DNA of 64,000 bases from the IMG/VR virus record IMGVR_UViG_3300049459_000229, positions 23,831-87,830 of that record. One strand, 5' to 3'. The DNA is from a virus. The notes under the pieces were generated by a model. That model was not told the DNA's origin. It saw only the letters and a list, made by a program, of their open reading frames with translations, and did not search any database. Below are positions 54,039 through 63,448 of the stretch, in pieces; the stretch's first letter is position 1; each line of letters starts with the position of its first letter. A program made the translations under genes and the position numbers.

Positions 54039-55534
54039 CAGACCATGACTCCCACGGATGTGCGACCGACAGCCCACTTCGTGGTCATCGAGACCACAAG
54101 ACCGGTGGCGCCGGCGCTGAGGTTGTAGCGCGGATGGAACAGGCGCACAGCCTGTCCCAGCTGCAGCTGGAATAGCGAGGTGAAGCCATCGAACTGGAAC
54201 GTCGTGCGCGGCACCTTGCGGATGCCAAGCCTGCGCTGCGCTTCCGCGGTGGCGTCCGCCCGGCGCAACAACACGGTGGCTTCCTTCGATGGCTCCGTGG
54301 TGAGCTTATACAGTGTCTTGGTGGAAAGGTCCACTGCTTCCGTGTCGAGATACTCCACCCGCATCAGGGACAGGGCTTCGGCCGGCAGGCTGGTCGTCAG
54401 GTTCGCCTGTTGGGTGTAGTTCGGGCAGTAGGTGAGCTTCACGGACGCCTGCACCAGCTCGCGCGCGGAGGGCCAGATGCTGTGCTCGACCATGTGCTGC
54501 GGCTTGATGTCGAAGGTCGGGGCCAGGCTCGCGAAATCGATTTGCTGCAGCTGCAGCTGGCCGGCGCGCGAACAGGTCAGCTGCGCGGCCAGCGCGCCGG
54601 CGGCCTGCTGGATCACGGAGATGGTGTTGGTCGAGCCGGTGACGCTGACGCCGATCGGCTGCGGATGTGCGGCATCGAATGCGTTGAAGTTGGCGGTGTC
54701 GATCTCGGCCAGCGTGAAGCGGCTCTCGATGTAGCCATAGTTCATGGCGACGCGCTTGATGACGCCGGCCACCGTGTTGACATAGCCGCCATTGGCATCG
54801 CCCTGCACCGATGCAGTGATGGTGCCGGCCGGCGGGCTGACCAGGCGGAACGTGCCGTGCGCGTTGTCGACGATCAGGGCGGCCCAGCCGATGGCGTCGT
54901 TGGCGAGCGGCACGCCGTTGTCGCGCACCTCGATCAAGCCGTTCATGGCGCCGTCGTGCACCTGGTACTGCAGCGTGGTCGGCCCGATCAGCAGCGGCGT
55001 GACATTGACCACCTCGCCGAATGCCAGCGGCACGAGCGCGCCCTGGTTGGCCGTGGTGCCGCCCAGCAGGTGCTCGGAGATTGCCACGTTCAGCCGCTCA
55101 AGTTTGTCGCGGATCTTCAGGTTGATGGAGCTGCGCGATTTGTTGCCGATGTCGGCCGAGACGCCACTGAAGATCGTCTGGAAGTCGCTGCGCGGCCAGC
55201 GCACATCGCCAAACAGGACGGTGACCGGACGATTGGTCCAGACGTAGCCCAGCCACGGATCGTAGATGCCGTCGTCATTGCTTACGCCGATCTCACCGAT
55301 CGTCATGGTGGCGCTACCGTCAAGGGTGAGCTGCTCGGTGGTCTGCAGATCGTCGGCAATCAGCACGGCCTTATAGGGCTGGCTGGCCGGCGTGTCGGCC
55401 GCGGTGCTGGTGTACGGCAGAGTCGACAGGTAGAACGTGGTGTCGACCCCACTCACGCTGGCGACCGCCTCCACCAGCACCACGCGAATGGCTGTCGGGT
55501 CATTCAGCCAGGCCAGATACTGAGCGTTTGTCAT
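54038..55534 (-). CDS. tail-tip/baseplate hub-like protein, 498 aa
   Basis: Starts MTNAQYLAWLNDPTAIRVVL. The segments LDGSATMTIGEIGVSNDDG and VLFGDVRWPRSDFQTIFSG occur at the N-terminus of tail proteins located directly after the tape measure gene in many siphophages, probably components of the tail tip or central hub. The C-terminal 150 residues include RVEYLDTEAVDLSTKTLYKL and FQFDGFTSLFQLQLGQAVRL, a late domain common to these proteins. A four-base overlap joins it to the tape measure gene. Confidence 0.72.
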   Translation of the reverse strand: MTNAQYLAWLNDPTAIRVVLVEAVASVSGVDTTFYLSTLPYTSTAADTPASQPYKAVLIADDLQTTEQLTLDGSATMTIGEIGVSNDDGIYDPWLGYVWTNRPVTVLFGDVRWPRSDFQTIFSGVSADIGNKSRSSINLKIRDKLERLNVAISEHLLGGTTANQGALVPLAFGEVVNVTPLLIGPTTLQYQVHDGAMNGLIEVRDNGVPLANDAIGWAALIVDNAHGTFRLVSPPAGTITASVQGDANGGYVNTVAGVIKRVAMNYGYIESRFTLAEIDTANFNAFDAAHPQPIGVSVTGSTNTISVIQQAAGALAAQLTCSRAGQLQLQQIDFASLAPTFDIKPQHMVEHSIWPSARELVQASVKLTYCPNYTQQANLTTSLPAEALSLMRVEYLDTEAVDLSTKTLYKLTTEPSKEATVLLRRADATAEAQRRLGIRKVPRTTFQFDGFTSLFQLQLGQAVRLFHPRYNLSAGATGLVVSMTTKWAVGRTSVGVMV

Positions 55535-58500
55535 CGGATAGCTACCTGGTTCGAGTTATTCCAGCTGGCCGCCTGGCTGGCGCTAGTGATGGCCTCGGCC
55601 ACGTCCTCACCGGTGTTGGCACCGGCCGTCATGACCGCTGCCACCTGCTGCTCAGCCTGCGTCTGCTGCTCCGTACGCAGGCCGATGATCTGGCCGTTCA
55701 AGCTCGTCAGCTGCGCGATCATTTGCGAATTCTGGGCAGCGATACCGACATACGGGTCAGACATGACCGTGGTTCGCGTCGAGGTATGGTCCGCGTACTC
55801 CGAGCTCTTCATCATGTCGCTGGCGACAGTCGATAGCGACGTGCCGTTCTGCATCGCCTGCAGCCAGAAGTTGAAGCCGGCGGCGTCCGGCGCGCGCCCC
55901 AGCACCTGCTGATACAGGTTGGTGAGCTGGTCGGCCATGCTAGTTGAGCTCGACGGAGTGGTGCCGTATTGCGTGCTTGGCGTCACGCTCGTCACCGGCG
56001 ATTGGCCCGAGGTGTGGCTGTAATACTCCGAGCTGTTCTTGAAGTTGTCGATGATCGTCGAGAACGGCGTACCGTTCTGCAGCGCCTGCATCCAGAAATC
56101 AAACCCGGCGGCGTCCGGCGTGCGGCCCAACAGCTCTTTGTAGAGCGAAATAAGCGCCGAGCTGTTGACCGAATCGTTCTTGCCGCCGGCCATGATGACC
56201 GCAAGGTTATTGATCGCCTCGACCACCGACAGAGTGGTGTTGTTGAGCGTGGTCAGCTGCTCGACCTGCTGGCGCAGCGCGGCAAGGTTTTGCTGCCCTT
56301 CGGTGACCTTGCCATCCGCCCAGTTCGCCATGGCGCTGGTCACAGCCAGCACGCGCTGGTAGTCGCTCTGGTAGGTGCTGTTCGACGCGTTCGCAGCCTT
56401 CGAGGCCTGCAGGAATGCCTGCGCCACCGACTGCAGGTTGCTCTGGGCGTCGGTGTCGCCAGCCTGCGCCTTGGCAAGCGTCGTGTTGAACTGCGACAGC
56501 GCAGCGCCATACTTGTCGGCCGGGTTCAGCGGCGACATGTCGCTCAGCTGGAGCGAATTGATGAAATTCTTCAGCGACAGGCTGAACGATTTCAGTTTGT
56601 CGATCGAGGACTGCAGGGCCGTGGCCTCGCCCTGGTAGGCGTTGGCCAGATCCTCGCGCGCGGTCGAGATCAGTTTCGCCTGCTGCAGCTGGTCGAACAG
56701 CAGCTGGTTGGCCGGGTCCAGCTGCGCGCGCGCGGCCGCATCCTTCTGGGCCTGCGTCATGAGCAGGTCGTCGATCTGGTCCTGCAGGTCCTTGGCCACG
56801 TCGGTGATAGCCTTGAACGCCGGCGCGATGCTCATCAGCTCCGTATAGGCCTCGGCACCGGCGGCGCCCATGGTGCCCATGGCAATGGTGACGTCAGCAA
56901 AATGCTTGACGGCGTCTGGGCCGATGGTCGACAGGCCGTATTTGACGAGAGTCGGATCGATCGCGGCGCGCGACGCTGCAGTCTGCTGGCCTTTCGTCAG
57001 GAAATTCTCAAAGAAGAAGCTGGCCTGCGAGGTGAACTTGTCGAGGCCGCCGGCCAGATCGATCAGGTGCTCGCGTGCGGCGATCGACTCCATGCCGACG
57101 CTGCTGAAGACGGTACCGAACGACTTGAACACGGCGTCCACCGCCTGATAGTCGGTAGCGACCCGGGCAAGTGTCTCGAGTGCTCCCTCGCCCGCCTTCG
57201 AGAACTGGGTGATGGTCGAGAACGCCGACTGCGCCATCTGGTCGCCCAGTTTCGAGAAGGCCGTCTGGATGGCAGCCTGCTGCTCAGAGCTGGACAGGTC
57301 CTTCAGGCTGATCTTGCCGAGGTCGATGACGAAGCCATTCAGCTTCGCGTCGAACTCGCTGCCCGACATGCCCAGCACCGCGCCGGCGGCCCGGATGGTG
57401 TCGCCGATGCTGGTGATCACCTGGGTGATGGCGCGGTTGGCCTCAGCCGCCAGCATGGTCGTCTTCGTGTCGTGGCTGTCCGAGCGGAACCAGCCACCAT
57501 CGGTGGTGACATCGGCGTAGGTCTGCGCGCTCGCGCCGCCAGCGGCGATCTGGCCCAATGTGGACTTTTGCAGCGTGAAGCCGGAATCGTCCAGCGTCTG
57601 CTTGCCGCCGAAGATGGCCGTCGAGATTTTGCCGATGATTGGCATCTTCGCCAGCGCGGCGCCCAACAGGCCACCGCCCAGCAGCCCGCCAGCGGTGGCC
57701 AGCGTCGTGGCAAAGCCGTTGTTGCTGTTCAGCTGGACTTCCGGGTTGGTGATGCTGGTGTTCTGCACCAGCAGGCCAGCAAAGTTCGAAAGGTTTGCCT
57801 CGATCGCCTGGAGCGACGCCAGCATGCCCATCGACACGTTCAAGTTGTTGTACGTGTTCTTGCTGACCAGCTCGAGAGACTTGGCGATCGAGTCGCTTTT
57901 AGCCTTCGGGTCGCCAGCGATGGTGCCGGTGCCGTTCTCTTCCTGCCGCTGCTGAGCATCGGTGGCGCCGCCACCGACGCCGCCCATGACGGCGAAGCCA
58001 AGGGACGCCATCGCCGCGGCCATGGCGGCCATGCGGATCCAAGCCGAGTACGGATCGCCCTGCGCCTGGGTGGCGACGGCTACAGCAGCCGCACTGGTGC
58101 CCTTGGCCATGTCGGCGGCAATCTGCGTCTCCGTGCCGGTCATCACTGCAGCGGATCGCGAAGCTTCACCACCCAGCACGGCAGCAGTCACACCGCCTTC
58201 CAGCGCGATCTTTTTGACTGCATTACCGACGGCCATGGCAAGCTCGTAGATCCGGAATGCCTGCTCGGCGGCGTGCAGGATCTTGTAGCCGTGGGAATTC
58301 GTGTCGAAGAATCCCTTGGCCGCCGTCGTCATCGAGCCATACGCCTTGACCTGAGCCGCAGCCATGTCCTCGGATGCCTGCTTCTGCGCTTCAGTGCCCC
58401 CATCGCTCTTTTCGAATTCTGCCTTGATATCCTGCACCTTGGCGCCGTATGCGGTCACGGAGGTCATCAGGCCGCCGATGGCGGCGCCGCCGCGGCCGAA

Positions 58501-61500
58501 GGCATCAGTCAGAGCCTGCGAAATAGTTTGTCCGATGCCGACCCACTCGTTGCGCAGATTGGCCGACATCTCCTGGATCTGCTTCAGGGCTTTCTGTGCA
58601 GCCTTTTGCTTGACCGGATCGTCGCCCGCGTCAGCTTGCATGACCAGCTGGTCTTCGGTCAGCTGCGGCAGCGCGTTGCGAATCGCGTCGCCCGCGCGCA
58701 GCTGGTTATTGACCACGGTCGACAGGCCGGTGCCTGGACCGTTCTGCAGCTTCAGATCGTTGAGTCTGGTCTTCAGCTTTTCGATGTCGGCGTTGAAATA
58801 GTTCTCGTCCATCTTGAAGATGGACGACTTCTCACCCTCCTCCTTCAGATTGAGCAGGAATTGCTTGTAGTTTTTCAGGCGCGCCTGATAAGACTTACCT
58901 TCAGCTGCCTCAATGTCGCTATCGAGATTTGCCAGCGTGCGGCCGTAGTCGGCCTCCCACTGCAGGTTGAATGCATCCTGCAGCTGGCCCTGCTCCGCAA
59001 GTGTCTTGGCCTGGTGGCTGAGCTTGGCACTATCCATGCGGTCGAGCGTATCCTCGAGCGCACGCTGGGCTGCACTGGTATCGCTGGCTTTCTGGGCCTC
59101 GGCAGAGTCGATCTTGCTCTGGAACTTCTGCTGCTGAGAAGGCTTGAGCGGGCCGGCGGCGGCGAGCTCCGCGCGCGCCACGTCCACAGCCTTCTGGTCG
59201 AGCGTCAGCTTCTTTTCCAGCTCGAGGTTGATCAGCTGGATGTCGCCCAGCTCGCCGCGCTTATTGGCCGACTTGGCGTTATCGATCTCCGTCTTCGTCA
59301 GCATCTGCTTCAGACGTAGCTCTTCCTGCAGCTGCTCGATGCGCACGCGTGCGCTGTCCTTGTCGCCGACGTCGACTTTGCTATTGCGCAGCGCGTTGCT
59401 CTGGTCCTGCAGCTGTTTCAGGTCGACGCGTATAGCGCTGATGCGATTCTGCTCGGCTTCCGGATCCGACAGGACTTTCGAGGTATCCAGCAGCTGCTTT
59501 TTCAGCGTCTCGGCCTGCGCGTGCACAGCACGGACGGCAGGGTTCTGCTGGTAGTATTCCTTTTGCGAGTTGGTCTGCATGCCGGCGTTGTAGAACTTAT
59601 CGAGTTCTTCACGCAGTTGCGCAGTAGCGTTGTGCACCCCCTGGACGGCCTTGGCCGGATTCAGAATCTTGTCGACTTGGTCCTGCTTGGCAAGCAGTCC
59701 GGCCAGATTCCGGTCCGCCTCGATGATCTGGGCCGACAGCTTCTGGTAGCCGGTGACCGAGCTGGTCATGATGCCCGGGCTGCCGGTCGGCAGCATCTGC
59801 GGATTGCGCAGATCGTTAGGATTCTTGCCCTTGGCCCTTGCTTCATTCTCAAGCTTGGTGACAGCTGCGCGCGCACTGTCGATATCCGACTGCGTCACCG
59901 TCTCTGGCGCGTTGTAGCGGCCTTCCCGGGCATTCCACAGAGCGTTGGATTTTTCCAGCTGCGCGATCTCGCGGTCCAGCGCCTCGCCGATCACATGCAA
60001 GGAGTTCGCGATCTTCTGGTTGGCCTGATCAGCCTGATCGGTGTTGTCGCGGAACAGCAGCCAGGCGGCGGCGGCCACGCCGGCAGCAATCGCGACGGCG
60101 CCCAGCACCGGCAGCAGTGCGGCTTCCCAGGCGACAGTGGCTGCGGTAGCGGCTTCGGTAGCGGCAGTCTGCGCGGCAACAGCGCCAGCTACCAACTCAG
60201 CGGAGGCACCGGCGCCAAGGTTCGCCGCGGTCACGGCGCCCAGCGCGGTCGTCTCGGCTACCGCGGCGGTGGTGTGTGCGGCGCTGGCCGTCACAGCGGC
60301 CATGACGAGCTCCGTAGTCGGGCCGAGTGCGCGCATGGCGACATAGCCGCCAGCGAGCAGCGTAACGACATCGAGATTTTCAACGAGCGCGCCGGTCAGG
60401 CGCGCGATGTTGGTCGAGAAATTCTGCAGGCCGGTCGAGGCGGAGCCGCCCGGCTTGAACATGTCGCCCAACGACAGGGCCACGCCTTGAATGAAGGGCG
60501 ACGCCTCCTGGAAGGAGCGGACAAAGCTGTTCTGCACTTCCACGCCAAGACGTTGGAAACCGCCGGTGGTGTCGTCCTCAAGCTTCTTGACCACGCCAGC
60601 CATGAAGCCGGTGGCAGTGGCTGCCTCCTCGGTTTTCTTTTTGAAGTCGTCGATGTTCTCCAGCGCCAACTGGGCTGACTTCACGCCGCGCACCGTGAAG
60701 ATGCTGCCCAGCAGATCAACCCGGGCACTATCGCTGTATTGCGATAGCGCGCCGCGCATCTCTTCCAGCAGCTGGGTCAGCGGCTTGAGCGCGCCCGAGG
60801 CCATCTGGGTCTCGACACCCAGCTCTTTCAGGGCCTTCTTGCCCTTCTCGGTCGGCTCATACAGACCGGTCAGCATGTTGGTCAGCGAGGTGCCAGCGGC
60901 GCCGCCCGTCACGTTGATCTTGGCCAGCAGGCCCAGCATCGCCGCGGTCTCCTCAATCGAGACCTTGAAGAGCGAAGCGACGGTCGAAGCCTGACGCATC
61001 GACTCGGTCATCGCCAGCACCGAGGTGTTCGAGTTCGCCGCGGTCACGGCGAAGATGTCGGCGATGCGACCGGCTTCGCTGTACGACAGGCCGAATGCGC
61101 TGGCGGCGCCGGTGGCGGCCAGCGCGGCCTGGCCGACCGTCATCTCACCGACGGTCGCAAGGTCGAGGATGCTCGGCAGTACCTGCAGCGACTGCGCCGC
61201 GTTTAGGCCGTTCTGGGCCAGCATGCGCATCGCGTTTGCGCCCTCGATCAGTGAGCGCAGCGAGCCGTCGGAGACGCTCAGGAACTGGTCGAGGTTGACG
61301 CTGCTCTTGGTCAGCGCCAGCACGTTGGTCAGCTGATGCTCGACCTCGGCGCCGACAGTGACCACACTCTTGAGGCTGGCGGCGATGGCCGCGCCGGCGG
61401 CCAGCGGGATGAGCGAGCCATAGGTCAGCCACAAGCCGCCGAGCGAGCCGGCAAGGCCTCGTGCCAGGCTGTGCGCTTCTTGCATCGCCTGGTTGTGGCT

Positions 61501-62562
61501 GGCCGTGGCGGCGGACGAGCGCGTGACGGCTGGTCCGAGGCCCTCATAGGCCGCGCGTAAGGCATTAATGTCAGCGCTGGCAGCGGCGCTGCCGAAGCGC
61601 TGGGCAGCGCCTTCAGGCGATGAGCCGGGCTGTTGCAGATAAGACTGCACACGACCAGCAGCGTTCAGCTGTGACAGCGGACTGGCGGACAGGAAGCTGG
61701 CGTTCAGGCCGCGGTTGCGCTCGGCAGCCTGCTCAACCTCGACGGCTTCGTGCAGCTGCGCGGCAATGCGGCGGCCGGCGGCCCGAACTTCAGTCTCACT
61801 CGGCAGGCCCAGCAGAGTCCTGACGTCGATCGTCGATGCCGAACGCGCGCGCAGGTTTTCAGCCGTAACCGACTCGCGCATCTGGGCTGCGATCTGCTGT
61901 CCGATCGTGCGCGACTCAGCCTCGCTCGGCAGGCCCAGCAGGGTTCGGGCGTCGATGTTCGATGCAGATTTCGTGCGCAGCGCGGCGTCGCGCGCAGCGT
62001 TCATGGCGCGCGCGCGATCGATCTCGGCTTCGGTGGCGCCGGCCATCGGCCGGTAGGAGGTCTCGTACAGAGACTTGGCGTTCGCCTGGAACTGCTTGAG
62101 CTTCTCCAGCTGGCCGTCCAGCGACTGGGCGGCGGCCGTGGCCATCTGGCCGTAGCGCGCGGTCACAGCTTCGACCGGGATCCCTTGCGCCAGCTGGTTG
62201 AAGGCGGCAGTGACGTTGCTGGCCGAGCCGCGCTGGACCTGCTCCCAGGTGCGCGCGTCGGCTGCCTTGATCTTCAGGCCGGCGGCCTCCAGCGCGGCGG
62301 CCGCCTTGTTGCCGTTCTCCTCGATGATCTGGGCCTGGCGGCCGCCGAGGGCTTGCAGCGTCTTCTCGGCGGTGGCCGCAAGGTTCGCGAAGCCGGTCAC
62401 CATGGTGGCCTGCATCAGCTGCATCTGCTCCGAGAGCTTGTTCAGCGCGGAGTTGTCGCCAAGCCGCGTCATCGATTCCGTGAGACGGTCAATAGCCGAC
62501 GTGAGGCGGTTGACGCCGTCGTCGCCGCTGGCACTGACTGGAATATCGATGTTGTCGCTCAT
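55531..62562 (-). CDS. tail tape measure protein, 2343 aa
   Basis: Sets tail length and holds DNA ejection activity. The N-terminal half is helical; residues about 430-600 (GAEVEHQLTNVLALTKSS ... SLTNMLTGLYEPTEKGKKAL) match the TP901-type tape measure domain. A hydrophobic Ala/Gly-rich stretch (AVAIAAGVAAAAWLLF) lies near 840. The C-terminus has two DUF4214-like units near 2135-2190 and 2205-2260 (LYKELLGRTPDAAGFDFWM and LYQQVLGRAPDAAGFNFWLQ). Start at ATG 62562; an in-frame ATG at 62622 would add 20 residues across a hairpin. A GGGGG at 62571-62575 (plus strand CCCCC) may be the ribosome site. The length fits a very long tail. Confidence 0.88.
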   Translation of the reverse strand: MSDNIDIPVSASGDDGVNRLTSAIDRLTESMTRLGDNSALNKLSEQMQLMQATMVTGFANLAATAEKTLQALGGRQAQIIEENGNKAAAALEAAGLKIKAADARTWEQVQRGSASNVTAAFNQLAQGIPVEAVTARYGQMATAAAQSLDGQLEKLKQFQANAKSLYETSYRPMAGATEAEIDRARAMNAARDAALRTKSASNIDARTLLGLPSEAESRTIGQQIAAQMRESVTAENLRARSASTIDVRTLLGLPSETEVRAAGRRIAAQLHEAVEVEQAAERNRGLNASFLSASPLSQLNAAGRVQSYLQQPGSSPEGAAQRFGSAAASADINALRAAYEGLGPAVTRSSAATASHNQAMQEAHSLARGLAGSLGGLWLTYGSLIPLAAGAAIAASLKSVVTVGAEVEHQLTNVLALTKSSVNLDQFLSVSDGSLRSLIEGANAMRMLAQNGLNAAQSLQVLPSILDLATVGEMTVGQAALAATGAASAFGLSYSEAGRIADIFAVTAANSNTSVLAMTESMRQASTVASLFKVSIEETAAMLGLLAKINVTGGAAGTSLTNMLTGLYEPTEKGKKALKELGVETQMASGALKPLTQLLEEMRGALSQYSDSARVDLLGSIFTVRGVKSAQLALENIDDFKKKTEEAATATGFMAGVVKKLEDDTTGGFQRLGVEVQNSFVRSFQEASPFIQGVALSLGDMFKPGGSASTGLQNFSTNIARLTGALVENLDVVTLLAGGYVAMRALGPTTELVMAAVTASAAHTTAAVAETTALGAVTAANLGAGASAELVAGAVAAQTAATEAATAATVAWEAALLPVLGAVAIAAGVAAAAWLLFRDNTDQADQANQKIANSLHVIGEALDREIAQLEKSNALWNAREGRYNAPETVTQSDIDSARAAVTKLENEARAKGKNPNDLRNPQMLPTGSPGIMTSSVTGYQKLSAQIIEADRNLAGLLAKQDQVDKILNPAKAVQGVHNATAQLREELDKFYNAGMQTNSQKEYYQQNPAVRAVHAQAETLKKQLLDTSKVLSDPEAEQNRISAIRVDLKQLQDQSNALRNSKVDVGDKDSARVRIEQLQEELRLKQMLTKTEIDNAKSANKRGELGDIQLINLELEKKLTLDQKAVDVARAELAAAGPLKPSQQQKFQSKIDSAEAQKASDTSAAQRALEDTLDRMDSAKLSHQAKTLAEQGQLQDAFNLQWEADYGRTLANLDSDIEAAEGKSYQARLKNYKQFLLNLKEEGEKSSIFKMDENYFNADIEKLKTRLNDLKLQNGPGTGLSTVVNNQLRAGDAIRNALPQLTEDQLVMQADAGDDPVKQKAAQKALKQIQEMSANLRNEWVGIGQTISQALTDAFGRGGAAIGGLMTSVTAYGAKVQDIKAEFEKSDGGTEAQKQASEDMAAAQVKAYGSMTTAAKGFFDTNSHGYKILHAAEQAFRIYELAMAVGNAVKKIALEGGVTAAVLGGEASRSAAVMTGTETQIAADMAKGTSAAAVAVATQAQGDPYSAWIRMAAMAAAMASLGFAVMGGVGGGATDAQQRQEENGTGTIAGDPKAKSDSIAKSLELVSKNTYNNLNVSMGMLASLQAIEANLSNFAGLLVQNTSITNPEVQLNSNNGFATTLATAGGLLGGGLLGAALAKMPIIGKISTAIFGGKQTLDDSGFTLQKSTLGQIAAGGASAQTYADVTTDGGWFRSDSHDTKTTMLAAEANRAITQVITSIGDTIRAAGAVLGMSGSEFDAKLNGFVIDLGKISLKDLSSSEQQAAIQTAFSKLGDQMAQSAFSTITQFSKAGEGALETLARVATDYQAVDAVFKSFGTVFSSVGMESIAAREHLIDLAGGLDKFTSQASFFFENFLTKGQQTAASRAAIDPTLVKYGLSTIGPDAVKHFADVTIAMGTMGAAGAEAYTELMSIAPAFKAITDVAKDLQDQIDDLLMTQAQKDAAARAQLDPANQLLFDQLQQAKLISTAREDLANAYQGEATALQSSIDKLKSFSLSLKNFINSLQLSDMSPLNPADKYGAALSQFNTTLAKAQAGDTDAQSNLQSVAQAFLQASKAANASNSTYQSDYQRVLAVTSAMANWADGKVTEGQQNLAALRQQVEQLTTLNNTTLSVVEAINNLAVIMAGGKNDSVNSSALISLYKELLGRTPDAAGFDFWMQALQNGTPFSTIIDNFKNSSEYYSHTSGQSPVTSVTPSTQYGTTPSSSTSMADQLTNLYQQVLGRAPDAAGFNFWLQAMQNGTSLSTVASDMMKSSEYADHTSTRTTVMSDPYVGIAAQNSQMIAQLTSLNGQIIGLRTEQQTQAEQQVAAVMTAGANTGEDVAEAITSASQAASWNNSNQVAIR

Positions 62563-62567
62563 ATGCA

Positions 62568-62604
62568 AAGCCCCCGTTAGATTGTCATTATCTAACGGGG
62601 GCTT
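62568..62604 (-). promoter_or_regulatory. 15-bp hairpin enclosing the tape-measure ribosome site
   Basis: AAGCCCCCGTTAGAT (62568-62582) pairs perfectly with ATCTAACGGGGGCTT (62590-62604) around a seven-base loop. On the minus-strand mRNA it lies directly before the start codon at 62562 and its 3' arm contains the G-run that would serve as the ribosome site. It also resembles a terminator with a weak T-tract (CTTTG). Confidence 0.65.
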
Positions 62605-62629
62605 CCGTGAAGCAAGTTCCATGAGGAAA

Positions 62630-62959
62630 TTACTTCGGCTTCTGCGCGGCTACATGCTCAAGGTATGCGCTGTCGAGCCGGTTCACGAATTTGAAGATAC
62701 GCTCGCGTTCTGTAAGGTTGTCTATTTGGAACAGGATGCAGTACGACAGAATTTCGGACACCGGAATTGGCAGCGGCCCTGACATGCTCACGTTTCGGCT
62801 GCGAGACACGCCCTGATAGGCGGTGTAATAGTGGTACTGGCGCACATCCAGTACCGGGCGGGCGGCAAGCGCCTTGGGGTTCTTGCCATCCGCCTTTTGC
62901 TCGAGCAGAAACTCAAGCTGCGGACCCCAGGTGAGATCCCACCTGAGGTACTCGATCAG
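62630..62959 (-). CDS. tail assembly chaperone GT extension (made by -1 frameshift), 109 codons
   Basis: This frame has no start codon of its own at its upstream end; it is entered by -1 slippage at A AAA AAC (62959-62965). The first residues after the shift are LIEYLRWDLTWGPQLEFLLE, and it ends YLEHVAAQKPK. Together with the chaperone gene upstream it would give a product of about 246 residues. The 'T' part of G-GT fusions binds the tape measure protein and recruits the tail tube protein. An internal ATG (62845) is an unlikely start. Confidence 0.72.
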   Translation of the reverse strand: MIEYLRWDLTWGPQLEFLLEQKADGKNPKALAARPVLDVRQYHYYTAYQGVSRSRNVSMSGPLPIPVSEILSYCILFQIDNLTERERIFKFVNRLDSAYLEHVAAQKPK

Positions 62960-63369
62960 TTTTTTGCGTCGGCCTCTTCGGTCTCGAAGCGGAAGTTGCG
63001 GAAGTCGGCAGCCTTGCGCGCCACTTCATTCTGGAATTCCTTCAGCATCAGCAGCTTCTGGGCATTCGCCGCGCTGTATTCCAGCTTCTCGCCCTTGAAG
63101 GTGACCGGACCGATCCAGCCCAGCAAGACGGTCTTGGCCAGCACCTCGGCCATGATCTGGGTCGACAGCTCCTCGGCCGCGGCGCGATCTTCGTCGGTGT
63201 CACGCTTGTCCAGCGCGTCCTTGTTCTTCTCGTACAGGCTGGCCAGCAGGCTGGTGTACTTCGGGTTGTTGGCGCGCGCGAGGGTCAGGGTAACGCCGCC
63301 GCCCCAGGGGAATTCCTTGCCTTCTTGTTCGGCTTTAGGGTCGGTTGCGTACGATTGCCAGAAATCCAT
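62956..63369 (-). CDS. tail assembly chaperone (G-like), 137 aa
   Basis: MDFWQSYATDPKAEQEGKEF then a helical domain (NPKYTSLLASLYEKNKDALD) and a C-terminus ending FRFETEEADAKN just before the TGA. It lies between the tail tube and tape measure genes and ends on a slippery heptamer, the classic position and form of lambda-like gene G. The 137-residue product and the frameshifted longer one are both expected. GGAGAACACCC lies before the start. Confidence 0.82.
   Translation of the reverse strand: MDFWQSYATDPKAEQEGKEFPWGGGVTLTLARANNPKYTSLLASLYEKNKDALDKRDTDEDRAAAEELSTQIMAEVLAKTVLLGWIGPVTFKGEKLEYSAANAQKLLMLKEFQNEVARKAADFRNFRFETEEADAKN
62959..62965 (-). other. -1 ribosomal frameshift site (A AAA AAC)
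   Basis: On the minus strand the 0-frame reads GCA AAA AAC TGA, so the heptamer A AAA AAC is in the register required for tandem slippage. About 11 bases downstream CTCAGGTG can pair with CACCTGGG (one G-U) as a stimulatory stem. The downstream frame stays open to 62630. Confidence 0.8.
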
Positions 63370-63407
63370 GGGTGTTCTCCAGTTGTGGTTTGGGTAGTGG
63401 AGGTGAC

Positions 63408-63436
63408 AGTTTGAATACTCCCTTGCCTCGTGTCAA
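63408..63436 (-). promoter_or_regulatory. phage promoter P3 for tail assembly operon (minus strand)
   Basis: On the minus strand: -35 TTGACA (63436-63431), 17-base spacer, -10 CAAACT (63413-63408). It begins TTGACACGAG, as P2 does. It stands between the tail tube terminator and the chaperone gene (start 63369), so the tail operon has its own promoter. Confidence 0.6.
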
Positions 63437-63448
63437 GATCCCGCAGGA

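Noticed and set aside
55969-59319. Plus-strand open frame of 1116 codons opposite the tape measure gene
   Set aside because: The translation is low-complexity (runs of RVGHG, LRR and HAEDG types) and antisense to a gene with clear domain structure; no ribosome site or neighbouring plus-strand genes support it.
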